Source: Ailurus styani
Lineage: Eukaryota > Chordata > Mammalia > Carnivora > Ailuridae
Assembly: GCA_002007465.1 (NCBI GenBank)
Contig: LNAC01000752.1
Span: 507,893-571,892 of the forward strand
Length of the DNA: 64,000 bases
Direction of reading: 5' to 3'
The stretch's first letter is position 1; each line of letters opens with the position of its first letter. Of this stretch, positions 12,463 to 22,600 are shown in pieces. Position numbers and translations under genes: made by a program. Below the pieces are notes generated by a model, which saw only the letters and a program-made list of their open reading frames with translations, ran no database searches and was not told the DNA's origin.

Positions 12463-12894
12463 GGATTCTGATGAAATAAAAAACTTTAAGATTCATTTTT
12501 GGGGGACAGTTGAATATGGACCAGATATTAGCTGGCATTAAGGAATGAATTTTCATTTCTTAGGTGTGATAATGGTAGTGTGGTGGGGAGGCAGAAAGTC
12601 TTTGTTTCAAGCAAATATTTAGAAAATAGAAAAAGCAAATATAGGAAAATGTCAACGTTATTGAATTTAAGTGGTAGATACAAAGGTGATCACTGGACTA
12701 GTCCTTTAATTGCTGCATTTAAAAAATATTTCATAGTAAACTAAGAAAACCGATTCCATAAATCTGTATTTTTTTTGACCTGGAAGAATATCACGGACAA
12801 ATTGTTGAATTTAAAACAGTAGGTTAGAAAACATAATTCACTCATTTTTGTAAAGTGTGTCTAGTACACATAATGGAAAATCAATACGATATTT

Positions 12895-13385
12895 GCACAG
12901 CATGTTCATAGCAGCATTATTCACAATAGCCAAAAGGTGGAAACAACCCATGGTCTATACACCGATGAACAGATAAGCAAAACGTGGTCTACCCATTTAG
13001 TGGAATATTAGCCTTACAGAAGAAGGGGATTCTGACATACATTGCAGCATGGATGAACCTTGAGGTCACGACGCTGAATGAAACAAGCCAGTAGGACAAC
13101 TACTGTATGATTCCCCTTCTATGAGGCACCTAGAGAGTCAAGTTCACAGGGAAGGAAAAGTAGAATGGTGGTTGCCAGGAGCAATCCAGGGCAGGGAGAA
13201 ATGGGGAGTTGCCTAATGGGCACAGAGTTTCAGTTTTGCAAAATGAAAGGAAATCTGGAGATTGGTGGCACAACAATACATCTGTACTTAGTGCCATTGA
13301 ACTACACACTTAAACATGGTTAAGATGGTAAATTTTATGTTATGTGTGTTTTGCCACAATTTAATGAAATTCAAATAAAAATACC
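12895..13385 (+). mobile_element. L1 3'-end fragment, plus strand
   Basis: Starts in ORF2/3' UTR-type text (ttcacaatagccaaaaggtg), continues atggatgaaccttgaggtca and ends in a 3' UTR with aatgaaattcaaataaaaat. 5'-truncated. Confidence 0.8.
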
Positions 13386-14550
13386 CATATATGTTTAGAC
13401 ACAGAGGCACAGAGTCGTTACTTCAAGTGCGAGTTTCTGGGCAATTTTTTACTTCATTTTCCATTTCTGTCCTGTTGGAATTTTTTTTTTTCCTTTGAAC
13501 ATGAATCAGTTGTACAAAACCCAGAAGATATAAAACTTCTACAGGTTTCCAGTGTTTGGGAAAACATGAGGATGATAGAGCCTAATTTTCAGGACAATGG
13601 GTTTTCAGGGAACAACAGAGATGATCAGGGCAGCCTGAGCATTTTGTCAAAAGCAACAGGCATCCTTGGTCCCACGAGGAGAGAGGCAAAATGGGGGCCC
13701 TGGGCACGTCTTCTGCACGGAGCCTGGTGTGGAGAGCCCAGCCTGCTGACCCCTTGGCCGGACCTGGCTGGCCTGACCTTGCTCGCAGCTGAGGCCTGGC
13801 AGGGCCCTCCCGGGAACTGTGCTTTGCTTGGGGTCTGGCCAGCGAGGAAGAGTTTGCCGGCTGTTGTTGACCCAGGCCCGACCTGCCCGCCTTGTCCTCC
13901 AGGCCCTTTCCAGCAGCTCACCTTGCTTGCACCCCGGCGGTGTGATTTGTGACTCCTGTCCTCCCAGCTTCCTCCACTTCGGAGCCAGGCTTTGATCTTG
14001 CTTCCCGGGATCGAGTTTCGGTTGAAGACGGTCAGTCCAGTCCTTCGGGTCTATGGGTTATTACCCGCACAGCATCCCAGGCAGATGATTCATTTCAACC
14101 CTGGCTGATCTCTGCATTTTGACCTAATGGCTCTATCAGGCTCCAGAGCATGTATCCTCTTGGCGATGGAGAAGCTTACTTCTTAACTAGGAATTATGTT
14201 CACATCTATACCCAAGCCACAACTGCATCATCAAAAGCTTCTCTGTTCCAAAACTCTGTATGGAGCGGCACTAGCATTGATATCCATACGGGTCTTCGAA
14301 AAACAACCAAACAGTTGTGGGGTTGTATTGGGTTTCCCATTAAACGAATATTTTCTGTTCTACTTAAAGCACTGTCAACATAACCTCAATATCAGATGAT
14401 GGCCTCTTGCGAAAAAATTAAATATTTTGCAAACAGCTAAGTACTGAGTACACTGGAACAAACACCTGTGTTCAGACCACCCAGAGTGGATAACTGGTAA
14501 TAGTTTGTGATGATTCTTTCAAGTCTAGCATTCTCATTTTAAAATTAAAC

Positions 14551-14900
14551 TTGCCCTCTGAGGACGGGCTGGGGGCTGCCCGGGCGGCCGTGGCCCTGGG
14601 ATCGGCGAGGGGCCACGCAGTGTCGTCTCTCCCGGCCCAGCTGTGCTGGCGGCTGTCCTCCGCGGCTCTAGGTGGGACCGCGGAGTCCTCCAATCACAAA
14701 CGAGCCCTGCTCCTGAGTCACACAAAAAGTTCCAGGCGGCAAAAAGGGACGTTTATTACAACAAAGGAAACATCATAACTCTGCGGGGGATCTCCAGACC
14801 CTGGGCCTCGGAGAAGGAAGGCGTCCAGCTGTTGGAGTGCCAGCTTGCCAGCACTTCTCCCGGCTTCCTTCTTGACTCTCGCTCGGCTCGCATGTCGGAA
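14551..14900. promoter_or_regulatory. CpG-rich block in EPDR1 intron 1
   Basis: About 25 CpGs lie in 350 bp at high GC, roughly 2 kb upstream of exon 2. A consensus AP-1 site (tgagtca) lies at 14714-14720. It could be an intronic enhancer or an alternative promoter. I see no start codon joined in frame to exon 2 and no clear splice donor, so an alternative first exon is not demonstrated. Confidence 0.4.
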
Positions 14901-15290
14901 ACAGCCCCCCACAGCCTCTGAGTTACAGGGGACGTGTCCAGCCACATAAAGGGCCTGCCTTGCAGACACCTGGGGCTTGGGAAGGCACGAGACGACGGTG
15001 CTGATGGCGAGAATAAAAAAGAGAGCCCCCCCCTCCCAGGGCACATGGTGCAGGTGATTTGTGGGGCCCGCTGTCCCTGAAAGGCTCGTGGAAATGGATT
15101 TGTGCACAGAGTCCTATATTTATGAATGGACAGTCCTCTAACGTTGAGAGTAATATGTCAGTAGTACATACACGATGTTTAGACTGTTGTGCCAGGGACT
15201 TCACCAGGCACAAGACAACAGTGACAGTCCAACCCCAGCTCCCGCAAAGGGCTTACAGTTCGGTGGGAATCCTGCACGTGTACTTTTATT

Positions 15291-15513
15291 TTTATTTTTC
15301 ATTTCATTTTATTTTTTTAAAGATTTCATGTATTTATTTGACAGAGACATTTATTTGACACAGCGAGAGAGGGGATACAAGCAGGGGGAGTGGGAGAGGG
15401 AGAGGCAGGCTTCCCGCTGAGCAGGGAGCCTGATGTGGGACTTGATCCCAGGACCCTGGGATCATGACCTGAGCCGAAGGCAGACGCTTAACTCCTGAGC
15501 CACCCAGGCGCCT
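15291..15513 (-). mobile_element. CAN-SINE, minus strand
   Basis: Tail of tttatttttt, duplicated tttatttgaca motif, canonical gatcatgacctgagccgaag, head gagccacccaggcgcc. Confidence 0.9.
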
Positions 15514-16816
15514 CTGTGTGCATATTTTTATAAGAGGTTGGCTCCACTTTCCTGTGAGAGATACCGCAGCAAATGAACACTTCTGTCTGCAATCACTCCC
15601 ACTTCTAAAAGGCATGGGTTTGACCCTCGAAGCCATTTCAAGCATGTGCTAGAATGAAGCAGGATAGATATATCTAAACATAGAAAACAAGGTCATGTTC
15701 ACATTTCCATGCTGGCTCATAGAAAATGGAAGCGTAACCCTAATGGTGGTACTATTTTGACCATATAGACAATGATCGTTTGTAATAGTTTTTCTGAAGA
15801 AAATACTTTTTAAGCTCAGACTTGGGATGGTGAACATTTGCCCTGGAAGCAGATGGAGGCTGTGGGGTGGAGAGAGTCTCACATCGTTTGTTCAGGAGAA
15901 GACCCCCTCCCCCCCAACCCCGGCCCGCTCTTTCGCCCTCAGGGGCTGTGAATCTCACTGTGTGAGGTCAGAGCCTCAACCTCACACTCTGCTGGACCAG
16001 CAGCTGTGGCCTGAGTTTTGGATTGACAAACACAGGGAAGCCCAACTTGTTGGCTTCCCCCAACACCAAATGGCTTAGCTTTAAGATCCACGCAGGACTG
16101 GGGACAACGCGGTGTGCAGGCCATTGGGGGTGGTGGTGTCTACAGACTCCCTGCCCAGCGAGGGAGTCCATCTGGGTGGCCCCACACATGGGCTGTACAC
16201 GTGGGCAGGAGAGGTGAGGCCTAGAGCGTGTGGACAAACTGTGTGGGAAACCAGTCGCTCTGGGGTCCCCTCAACGTTTGTCTGCTTCTCAGCCTCCTGC
16301 AGGTATGGGAGGAGCCCCCTGCAGCTGTGCTTTACCGGAACCCATGCCTCGTGACTGAGAGTCGAGACAGTGGGCACAGGTGTGGTCTGACTTCAGTGGC
16401 TTCCAGATGTGCTACCTTCAGTGCACCCCAAGGACTCCTGACTTAGTGCTCCAAGGAGAACTTGGCCCAGCCAAGGGTCAGATCCTCCTGGGTCCCTGTG
16501 GCTAAAAGGTCACAAACCAGCCGGTGACCCAGGGCCCCGTCTTCCCCGTGTTGGCAGCGTAAGCACAGGGTCCGGCATGTAATAGGTACTCCGTGATTCA
16601 GTATTCAGTTTCAAGCTCTGAATTTTAATGATTTCGTATTTAGGTTGTCAATGTGTCGAGTGCTCATAAGTAAGTAATTGTCTCGCAAGCAAAACTGTGT
16701 TTTCCTGCTTGCTCTAGGAGTAATTTGTATTGAAGGCCTTTGGACCGTATGCTGATAAGAGGCATGATGATTATAACATGAGGTCCTGATCCATTCTCTT
16801 TATTTCTGTCTTTCAG

Positions 16817-17025
16817 ATTATTTGAATATATTTTGCTCTATAAGGATGGAGTGATGTTTCAGATTGAACAAGCCACCAAGCAGTGCTCCAAGATCAGCCT
16901 GACGGAGCCCTGGGACCCTCTAGACATTCCTCAGAATGCCACGTTTGAGGACCAGTACTCCATAGGGGGGCCCCAGGAGCAGATCACTGTCCAGGAGTGG
17001 TCCGACAGAAAGTCAGCTAGATCAT
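16817..17025 (+). CDS. EPDR1: EPDR1 exon 2 (ependymin-related protein 1, residues 91-159 plus split codons)
   Basis: EPDR1 is a secreted, lysosome-associated glycoprotein of the ependymin-related family, with a lipid-binding-type beta-sandwich fold. This exon reads FEYILLYKDGVMFQI near its start and DRKSARS at its end, which I recognise as EPDR1. The acceptor is tttctgtctttcag and the donor is atcat|gtaagg. The 209-bp exon starts with the last base of a split Arg90 codon and ends with the first base of Tyr160. Using human numbering, Cys113 (QCSK) and the N-glycosylation sequon at Asn130 (N-A-T) are present. The frame is open throughout, with no sign of decay. Exon 1, which should carry the signal peptide and about residues 1-90, lies upstream of the window. 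The gene identification is near certain; residue numbers rest on the fit to a 224-residue human protein. Confidence 0.96.
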
Positions 17026-18034
17026 GTAAGGCTTCATAAAATAGCCAAGTGCTGCATCTCAGGAAGCGTGATGGGGAAAAATTAAAGTCCATTAAGGAAG
17101 GGTAGTTAGGGCAATTTATAAGCTTAAGCAAGTTGTTTACCGTCCCCCGCACCTGCTTTGAAGCCCCCCCCCTCTACCCACCTGTGCCTTTCTGCCACCT
17201 TCGCTGTTATGGGCTTATCCTCGGCCCTGATACTGAGTGGTCCTGAGATCTGTGACATGGAAGACATCTGGCTGAGGTCTACTGTAGAATCCTCATCCCT
17301 AAAGTCAGAGAGCAGGTCTAGTCCCGTTTTTATGAGTGTCTGCTTTTGTGTATAGATGTGAAGCTCTTCTCAGCAGTGCTTTCATACACCTACCCCCAAA
17401 TGGTTTCAAGAACACAGGCTTTATGGTGTATGTGGGAAGCAGTACAAAACAGTGTACAAAGAGTCCCCCCTCCCCAAGTTTATTATATGACCTAGCGATT
17501 CCACTTCTGCGTGTATACCCAAAAGAGTTGAAAGCAAGGACTCAAAAAGATAAGTGTGCACCCTTGTTCGTAGCAGGATTAATCATTATAGCCAGTTCGT
17601 AGAAACAACCCAAGTGTCCATGGGCAGATAAACGAATACCCCAAATGTGGTGTAAATAAACACACAATGGACAATTATTCAGCCACAGAGAATATTGGCT
17701 GAACCTTGAGGACATGGCCAGTGAAATAAGCCAGCCACGAAAGGACAACTCTATACTTCCACTTATCCGAGGTCCCTAGAGACGGAAAGTGATGGGGGTT
17801 GCCAGGGGCTGGGGTCAGGGGAGGGGGAGTGAGTGTTAGAGGGGACCGGGGTTCCCCTGGGGAGGATGACAAAGTTCTGGAGATGGTTTCACGTGCATGT
17901 ACTTACTGCCACTGAACTATCCTTAAAAATAGTTGAAAGGGTGGATTTTACGTGTATTTTACCGCAAGAGAAAAAATACAGACATTTTCCTATCTTCTGT
18001 GTTAAAAAAAAGTCAACTTCCCTTCCTCTGACAG
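17026..18034 (+). other. EPDR1: EPDR1 intron 2
   Basis: This 1009-bp intron starts gtaagg and ends with the pyrimidine-rich acceptor cttcccttcctctgacag. More than half of it is an old sense-oriented L1 3' fragment (about 17440-17975) ending roughly 60 bp before the acceptor. The remainder (17026-17440) shows nothing recognisable. The intron is phase 1: the Tyr160 codon is split t|at. Confidence 0.93.
17440..17975 (+). mobile_element. L1 3'-end fragment inside EPDR1 intron 2
   Basis: tatgacctagcgattccact ... acccaaaagagttgaaagca ... ggttgccaggggctggggtc and the terminal ggtggattttacgtgtattt are L1 3' text. Same orientation as the gene. Confidence 0.8.
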
Positions 18035-18231
18035 ATGAAACCTGGATCGGCATTTATACCGTCAAGGATTGTTATCCTGTCCAGGAAACCTTCACCAGAA
18101 ACTACAGCGTGATATTGTCCACGCGCTTTTTCGACATACAGCTGGGCATTAAAGACCCGTCGGTGTTCGTCCCGCCGAGCACCTGCCAGACGGCCCAGCC
18201 CGAGAGGATGAGCGAGGACTGCGCCTGGTGA
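18035..18231 (+). CDS. EPDR1: EPDR1 exon 3, terminal coding exon (residues 160-224 and stop)
   Basis: The exon begins with the last two bases of Tyr160 (YETWIGIYTVKDCYPVQE) and ends MSEDCAW-TGA. Read together with exon 2 it gives a C-terminus at residue 224, the same length as human EPDR1. Visible key residues are Cys172 (KDCY), Cys210 (STCQ) and Cys222 (EDCAW). With Cys113 and two exon-1 cysteines these should form the family's three disulfides. The second N-glycosylation sequon, Asn182 (N-Y-S), is also present. The residue before Asn182 is Arg, where I remember Ile in human; that comparison is from memory. There are no frameshifts or premature stops. The downstream sequence is the 3' UTR of the same exon. 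Confidence 0.96.
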
Positions 18232-18420
18232 GCCCGGGAGCGCCCCAAGCGCTCCGAAGGCCCTCGAGAACCTTCCCTGGCGAGAAATACCGTCATCGCA
18301 GGAAGATCAACAGCGGTCTGGGGCTCTTTGTACATGTGATTTTGACTCCTCTAGCTGTGTTTACAGATGGGCAGAGCGGGGTGCAGCCGGTGGGGGCGCT
18401 GTGTTTGCGCGCGTGCAGGT

Positions 18421-18453
18421 GGGTCCGGGCGCAGGGGCGAGGGGCGGCAGGGG
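18421..18453 (+). other. G-quadruplex-capable motif in EPDR1 3' UTR
   Basis: Five G-runs of at least three (18421-423, 427-429, 434-437, 441-444, 450-453) are separated by loops of 3-5 bases on the mRNA sense strand. This fits the G3+N1-7 quadruplex rule. Formation is not shown. Confidence 0.55.
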
Positions 18454-18527
18454 CGGCTTGCCTGCGCGGGAGGAGGGTTTCATTCCTGGCGTGACCGAGA
18501 ATTGCTGGAGTGCTGCCACGTGGTGAC

Positions 18528-18533
18528 AATAAA
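18528..18533 (+). terminator. EPDR1: Candidate proximal poly(A) signal of EPDR1
   Basis: AATAAA, 296 bases after the stop codon, in the context gtgacaataaaatgcag. It could produce a short 3' UTR that keeps the G-rich block at 18421-18453 but drops the distal UTR. Confidence 0.35.
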
Positions 18534-19169
18534 ATGCAGAACGGTTCGCGTCCGTTTATGACAGTTTCATGTTCTCTGCAAGACGATGGCCCCAATATTG
18601 CCGGCCCCAGGTGGCGCCGTCTCCCTGCCCTGCCTCCCGCTGCCTTGCCACTGACGAAGTGGTTCCTTAAAATCCCTTCCACACTTAAGAGCTTTATGGC
18701 ATGACCCGATAGATGTAAATTTTGGGAGGAAGTGAAAGGCTCCTATACAAAGTAATTATTCCTCAAAGAGACATTTTAAACAAGAGGGTTTGGAAATCTT
18801 GATGTCTCTACCTGGGTGAGTGTGAGCCATGTATGGGTCCTTTTCTCTATGCAAGACTATTGCTCTATGTGCTGAATCATCACATATTTGTCCGGAGACC
18901 TAGAAAGACAGATAGTATTCCAAAAATAGTGTTGCACCTGGAGTCGGGAGACTATTGTCTTCAGAATCCAGGACTGGAATTCCTCTGTACTTGAAGGCCT
19001 TTGATGAACGGACTGCACCACGCTTTCCCTCACCTGAGCCTTCTGGGGCAGTTTTGCAAGCTCTGTGTCGGTGTGACTTCTACTCATCCTTCCCAGGTCA
19101 GCTTGACCTTCAGAGAACCCTCCCAGGCCCGGGTTGGGCGCGCTCTGTAGCTTGAGCATGCTCTTCTCA

Positions 19170-19345
19170 TCATGCTTATTAGGCTGTGTGCTAATTCCCT
19201 GCTGACTGGACGCTGTCGCCCACGAGCCTGGCTACGAGCAACTTGAGTACGGGTACCATGTTCTGTTTACTTGTATACCCCCAGCGCGGAGGAAGTGCCT
19301 GGCACATGCTCAGTGCCCTAAACATTTGTAGACTGGAGAATGCCA
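19170..19345 (+). repeat. L2-type 3' tail within EPDR1 3' UTR
   Basis: The run caacttgagtacgggtacca ... gcctggcacatgctcagtgc has the form of an L2 3' end. Confidence 0.45.
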
Positions 19346-19643
19346 GTCTCTCCAGTCATTAGTTGCCTCATCTATTCAAGGGTTGGGTTCTCGGGTCTCT
19401 AGGGAGACTCTTAGTAATAAAATTTATTATTCTAGATTCTTCTGCTATTGTGTTTCATCTGGCTGTCATCTGTGACTCAGAGAAATGTATGATATCTATA
19501 TCATGCGGAAAACAATCTGTATGACTCACAGTTCATTTCAATAAACACATTTAACTGCATTTCAAAGTGTTCTTTGATATATTTACTTTTGTCATATAGA
19601 TGGATTATCTTGGTTATTCTGGAGTTAAAACTCTTCTCTGATG

Positions 19644-19649
19644 AATAAA
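19644..19649 (+). terminator. EPDR1: Candidate distal poly(A) signal of EPDR1
   Basis: AATAAA in atgaataaagtgcttcatg, followed by GT-rich sequence of the kind seen downstream of cleavage sites. It is the last of four hexamers before the sequence turns GC-rich again. Confidence 0.45.
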
Positions 19650-19665
19650 GTGCTTCATGTGGTCT

Positions 19666-22600
19666 AAGCCAAGTTCATTATCCTCTCTCAAAGGCTTGCT
19701 CTTCTGCTCAAAGCCCAGTTGCCTGGGTTGGAAGCCACAGAGGCGTTCTTGGCCCATTTCTCACCTTCAGCCCCCATAGGCCATCAATGTCATCAGAGTA
19801 GCCCCTGTCCATCCCATCAGCCACCATCCAGGTCCAGGCTCTTAACATCGCTGGCCTTTGCAAGACCTTCAGAGCCTCTGTCTTGCCCTGGTGTTTTCTC
19901 CTCGGAGCCATCCTGTGCTCAGTCAGCCCCAGGCTGGCGCTGAGCCCCTGTGATCTCCAGGGCCCATGCCTGTTCTCGGGGTCTCAGGGCAGAGGGAAGG
20001 CCAGGCAAGGCCGGCATCTGGAATGCACACGTGGGGACTTTGGCAGCTGCCTCTGAGGCAGCCCAGCTGGATAAAGCCTTTGTGGCAGCATTTGCCCGGC
20101 TCCTATCTCTCCACCCACGGGATGGCCCCCCGTCCTTTCTGAACCGCACAGGTCCCCTCAGCCCTGGATCTCGGTCTTTGCCCGCCTGAGTGCACATCCC
20201 CTCTCGCAGAAGGAGAGGAACTCCTCTTACTCTATTCAGGGACATATGAAGCAGGCGTCTTTTCAGTTCTCTGCTGGCCTATTTTAGCAGTTAAGCCATT
20301 TCACAGACAGGAATAATAAGCCCCCTCACAGACAGATTTTACGTCTGGTGGGACGTCAGTTCACCTCTGCTGGCGCCCTGCTCCTGGGGGTCTCCACTGT
20401 GTCAGCGTGAAGGGGAGGCTCCTGAGTGCAGTGCCCTCAGCCCTTCTGATCAGGCCCCCCTCGCTTCCCAGGGTCACTGCTCTCGCTGCTCTCTCTTGCC
20501 CAACGGCCACGAGAGCCTGAGAAGTGAGGCCCGGGTTACCTCTGGGTGACAGGAGGCCTTCCTTAGTCACCAATCTGAAGTCAAAGCCCTCCAGTGGACA
20601 CCATAGTCAAAAAACAGAGGGCCCCCATGAACGAGGAGGAGCACCCAATGTCTCCCTCATCTGCACACACGGCATTCCTGACAACGAGCCCAGCGAGGAT
20701 GGGTGCCACTTTGGGCTCACCGTGCCTCCTGCGTCTCTGAACTTTATGCCACACTGGAGCCACTTCTTCCTCTCCCAAGACAAACTGCCAGAACCCACGC
20801 AAGTGCTGAGGTGTTCTTTACCCTCTGCCTTCGACTCTGAGGGCCCGGGCCCAGTCAGAGCCCTCCCTCCTGCTCCTGCTGCCCATGCGGAGTCCAAGGG
20901 GCCTGGCCTTTCTGCCCCCGGTTGCTCTTATCAGGGTCACTTTCTTGCAGGAAGTTTTGTTATTTGAGATAATGCTGCACTTCCTAAAATTGGAACGTGT
21001 TTTAAAATTATTTAAATGTTTTAAGAAGGCCAAAGAATTTAGATATCTGGGGAGATTTCTCACAGAGTACTCTGAATTTCCTACCAGGTGCAATTCCATA
21101 CTGTTGGAAAGCTCGTTACTCACCTCTTGCTGGATTTCCTTTATAGGTTCCACCCGGTCAGTGTTCCCTCTGTGACTTTAAATCACTTGGCCTGTGTCCT
21201 CACTTGTAACACAATGGGTATTTTTCAATTTTCCACAGTATGTAGATCTTCCTCTATCTGTGGAAAGTACCTTAAGCGTCAGAATGGCGCCCTTGCTGTT
21301 CTCATTGAGTTAAAATGACTTCAGCTGGAGGACGCAAGGAGCTTCCTCAGCCAAAGTCTTGTGACTAAAGGCCTTATAGGTAAATGCCTCTTTAAAAGAC
21401 AAACTTAGCTTTACATATGAATATTCTAGCATCAGTAATCTTTTCTATTAAGAACTATGCTAGGATAACAACAACTGAAATACATTTTTATTTGTTTTAA
21501 AGCACAATTATTAGCTCACTTACATGTGAAGAAAAAATATTGGGCCTACAATTTCTTGTATTTTTTTTTTCAGGGAAAGTGATGCTTACTTTTATGATAT
21601 CCCAATTTAAAAATTCACATTATTTCCATTAAAGCAAAACTTCATGAATATTTACAATATCTATTTCATGCTTACAGGTGGAAAACATAATATAGACTCA
21701 ACAACCAAAGAGTGGGCTCCAATTACTCTACAAGTTAGGAATCATTTGCAGTGAATACAACATACACAATTTTTAGGTCATCTGGGTATAGATGTGTGTA
21801 CCGGGCTGCTGTGGCTCTCTTTTTACTGCAAAACAGGCATTCTTCTTACTAAAACATGACTGCATCGTTGTAATTTTCAGTAAAGCTCTATAGTTTCAAT
21901 AAAGAAAATCATCAAAAAACAATCAAAGGGTGATTTCGTGAAATGGTTTTTTGAACGTGAATACTTTAAGTTGTTGTAACCTCTCAGTCTGGTCTGTATG
22001 TTTTCTCAACTTGGAGAAAGGCTGTGCAAACAATGGTATCAGTTTCCCAACCAAAAGGCTGCACCGACCTATTGAAAACTATTGAAAGGCTTCCAGTTAA
22101 CTAAATACACAATCCTATCTGATTAGCAGCACAGTTTTGGGCTAGACACATGGGCAGTTATATATGGCATAGAAATGTAGGATCCCTTGGTTTTGTTCCA
22201 CTCCTTGAGGTAGAAATAGCTCCTTTGCTGTGGAGTGCTGGCATATTCATCCTATCTTACGGAATAAGCAAAGCCAATCCTCTCATCAAATTCCATTGCA
22301 ATATGAAGAATTTCAGGAAAAATCAAGTTGTGTAAAAACAAAACTGAAAACTTTTGATGAGAAAAAGACTAAGATAAAAGCTATTCCTGAAACATTCTGT
22401 GATCACACTGGTTAATGGGTATGTGTGATCAAAAGTTGCAATTTTGTCCCATAGAGCAAGGCTCTATGTTTTGGCAGAATCTTTTGATTCTAACGTGTTA
22501 AACGACCCTTTCTTACTAGCTCCAGCCTCTTTGCAGGCTTGGGGATAGTAATAAAGTGAACACAATAAATTAGTCCATCTTGCACAATCTTGGGAAACTT

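Larger units (their letters stand above)
1..16816 (+). other. EPDR1: EPDR1 intron 1 (3' part; 5' end outside window)
   Basis: This interval ends in a polypyrimidine tract and tttcag directly before EPDR1 exon 2, so it is the 3' part of intron 1. I found nothing resembling EPDR1 exon 1. It holds six CAN-SINE copies or fragments (1241-1415, 1444-1640, 2525-2734, 4969-5160, 9895-10110, 15291-15513), a SINE stub at 12431-12462, L2-like DNA (3880-4510, 5285-5572), an inverted L1 (5990-6549), an MLT1-type LTR (8190-8525) and an L1 3' end (12895-13385). A CpG-rich block lies at 14551-14900. In 2735-3879, 7690-8189, 8526-9330, 10111-12310 and 13400-14550 I see no exon-like or recognisable repeat sequence. 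Open frames there (for example 13566-13952) match no protein I know. Confidence 0.8.
18181..18600. promoter_or_regulatory. CpG-rich block over EPDR1 terminal exon and 3' UTR
   Basis: By hand count there are about 35 CpGs in 420 bp, near the number expected from base composition, in a genome where CpG is normally depleted. It covers the last codons and the first part of the 3' UTR. No divergent or antisense gene is evident. It may be a 3' (intragenic) CpG island or a GC-driven hotspot. Function is unknown. Confidence 0.5.
18232..19665 (+). other. EPDR1: EPDR1 3' UTR (end inferred)
   Basis: Sequence after the TGA continues without a splice donor. AATAAA hexamers occur at 18528-18533, 19416-19421, 19540-19545 and 19644-19649. 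The last is followed by a GT-rich stretch (gtgcttcatgtggtc), so I place the main 3' end about 15-20 bases after it, giving a 3' UTR near 1.4 kb. The 18528 signal could give a short isoform. The first 370 bases are very CpG-rich. An L2-type tail (about 19170-19345) lies within the UTR. The extent is inference. Confidence 0.55.

Noticed and set aside
13566..13952. 128-codon open frame on + in EPDR1 intron 1
   Set aside because: It matches no protein I know, lies in GC-rich DNA where stops are rare, and overlaps an equally long frame on the other strand. No splice or promoter support.
1..16816. Search for EPDR1 exon 1
   Set aside because: No stretch encodes the expected signal peptide or the Cys-containing segment ending before residue 91; exon 1 must lie upstream.
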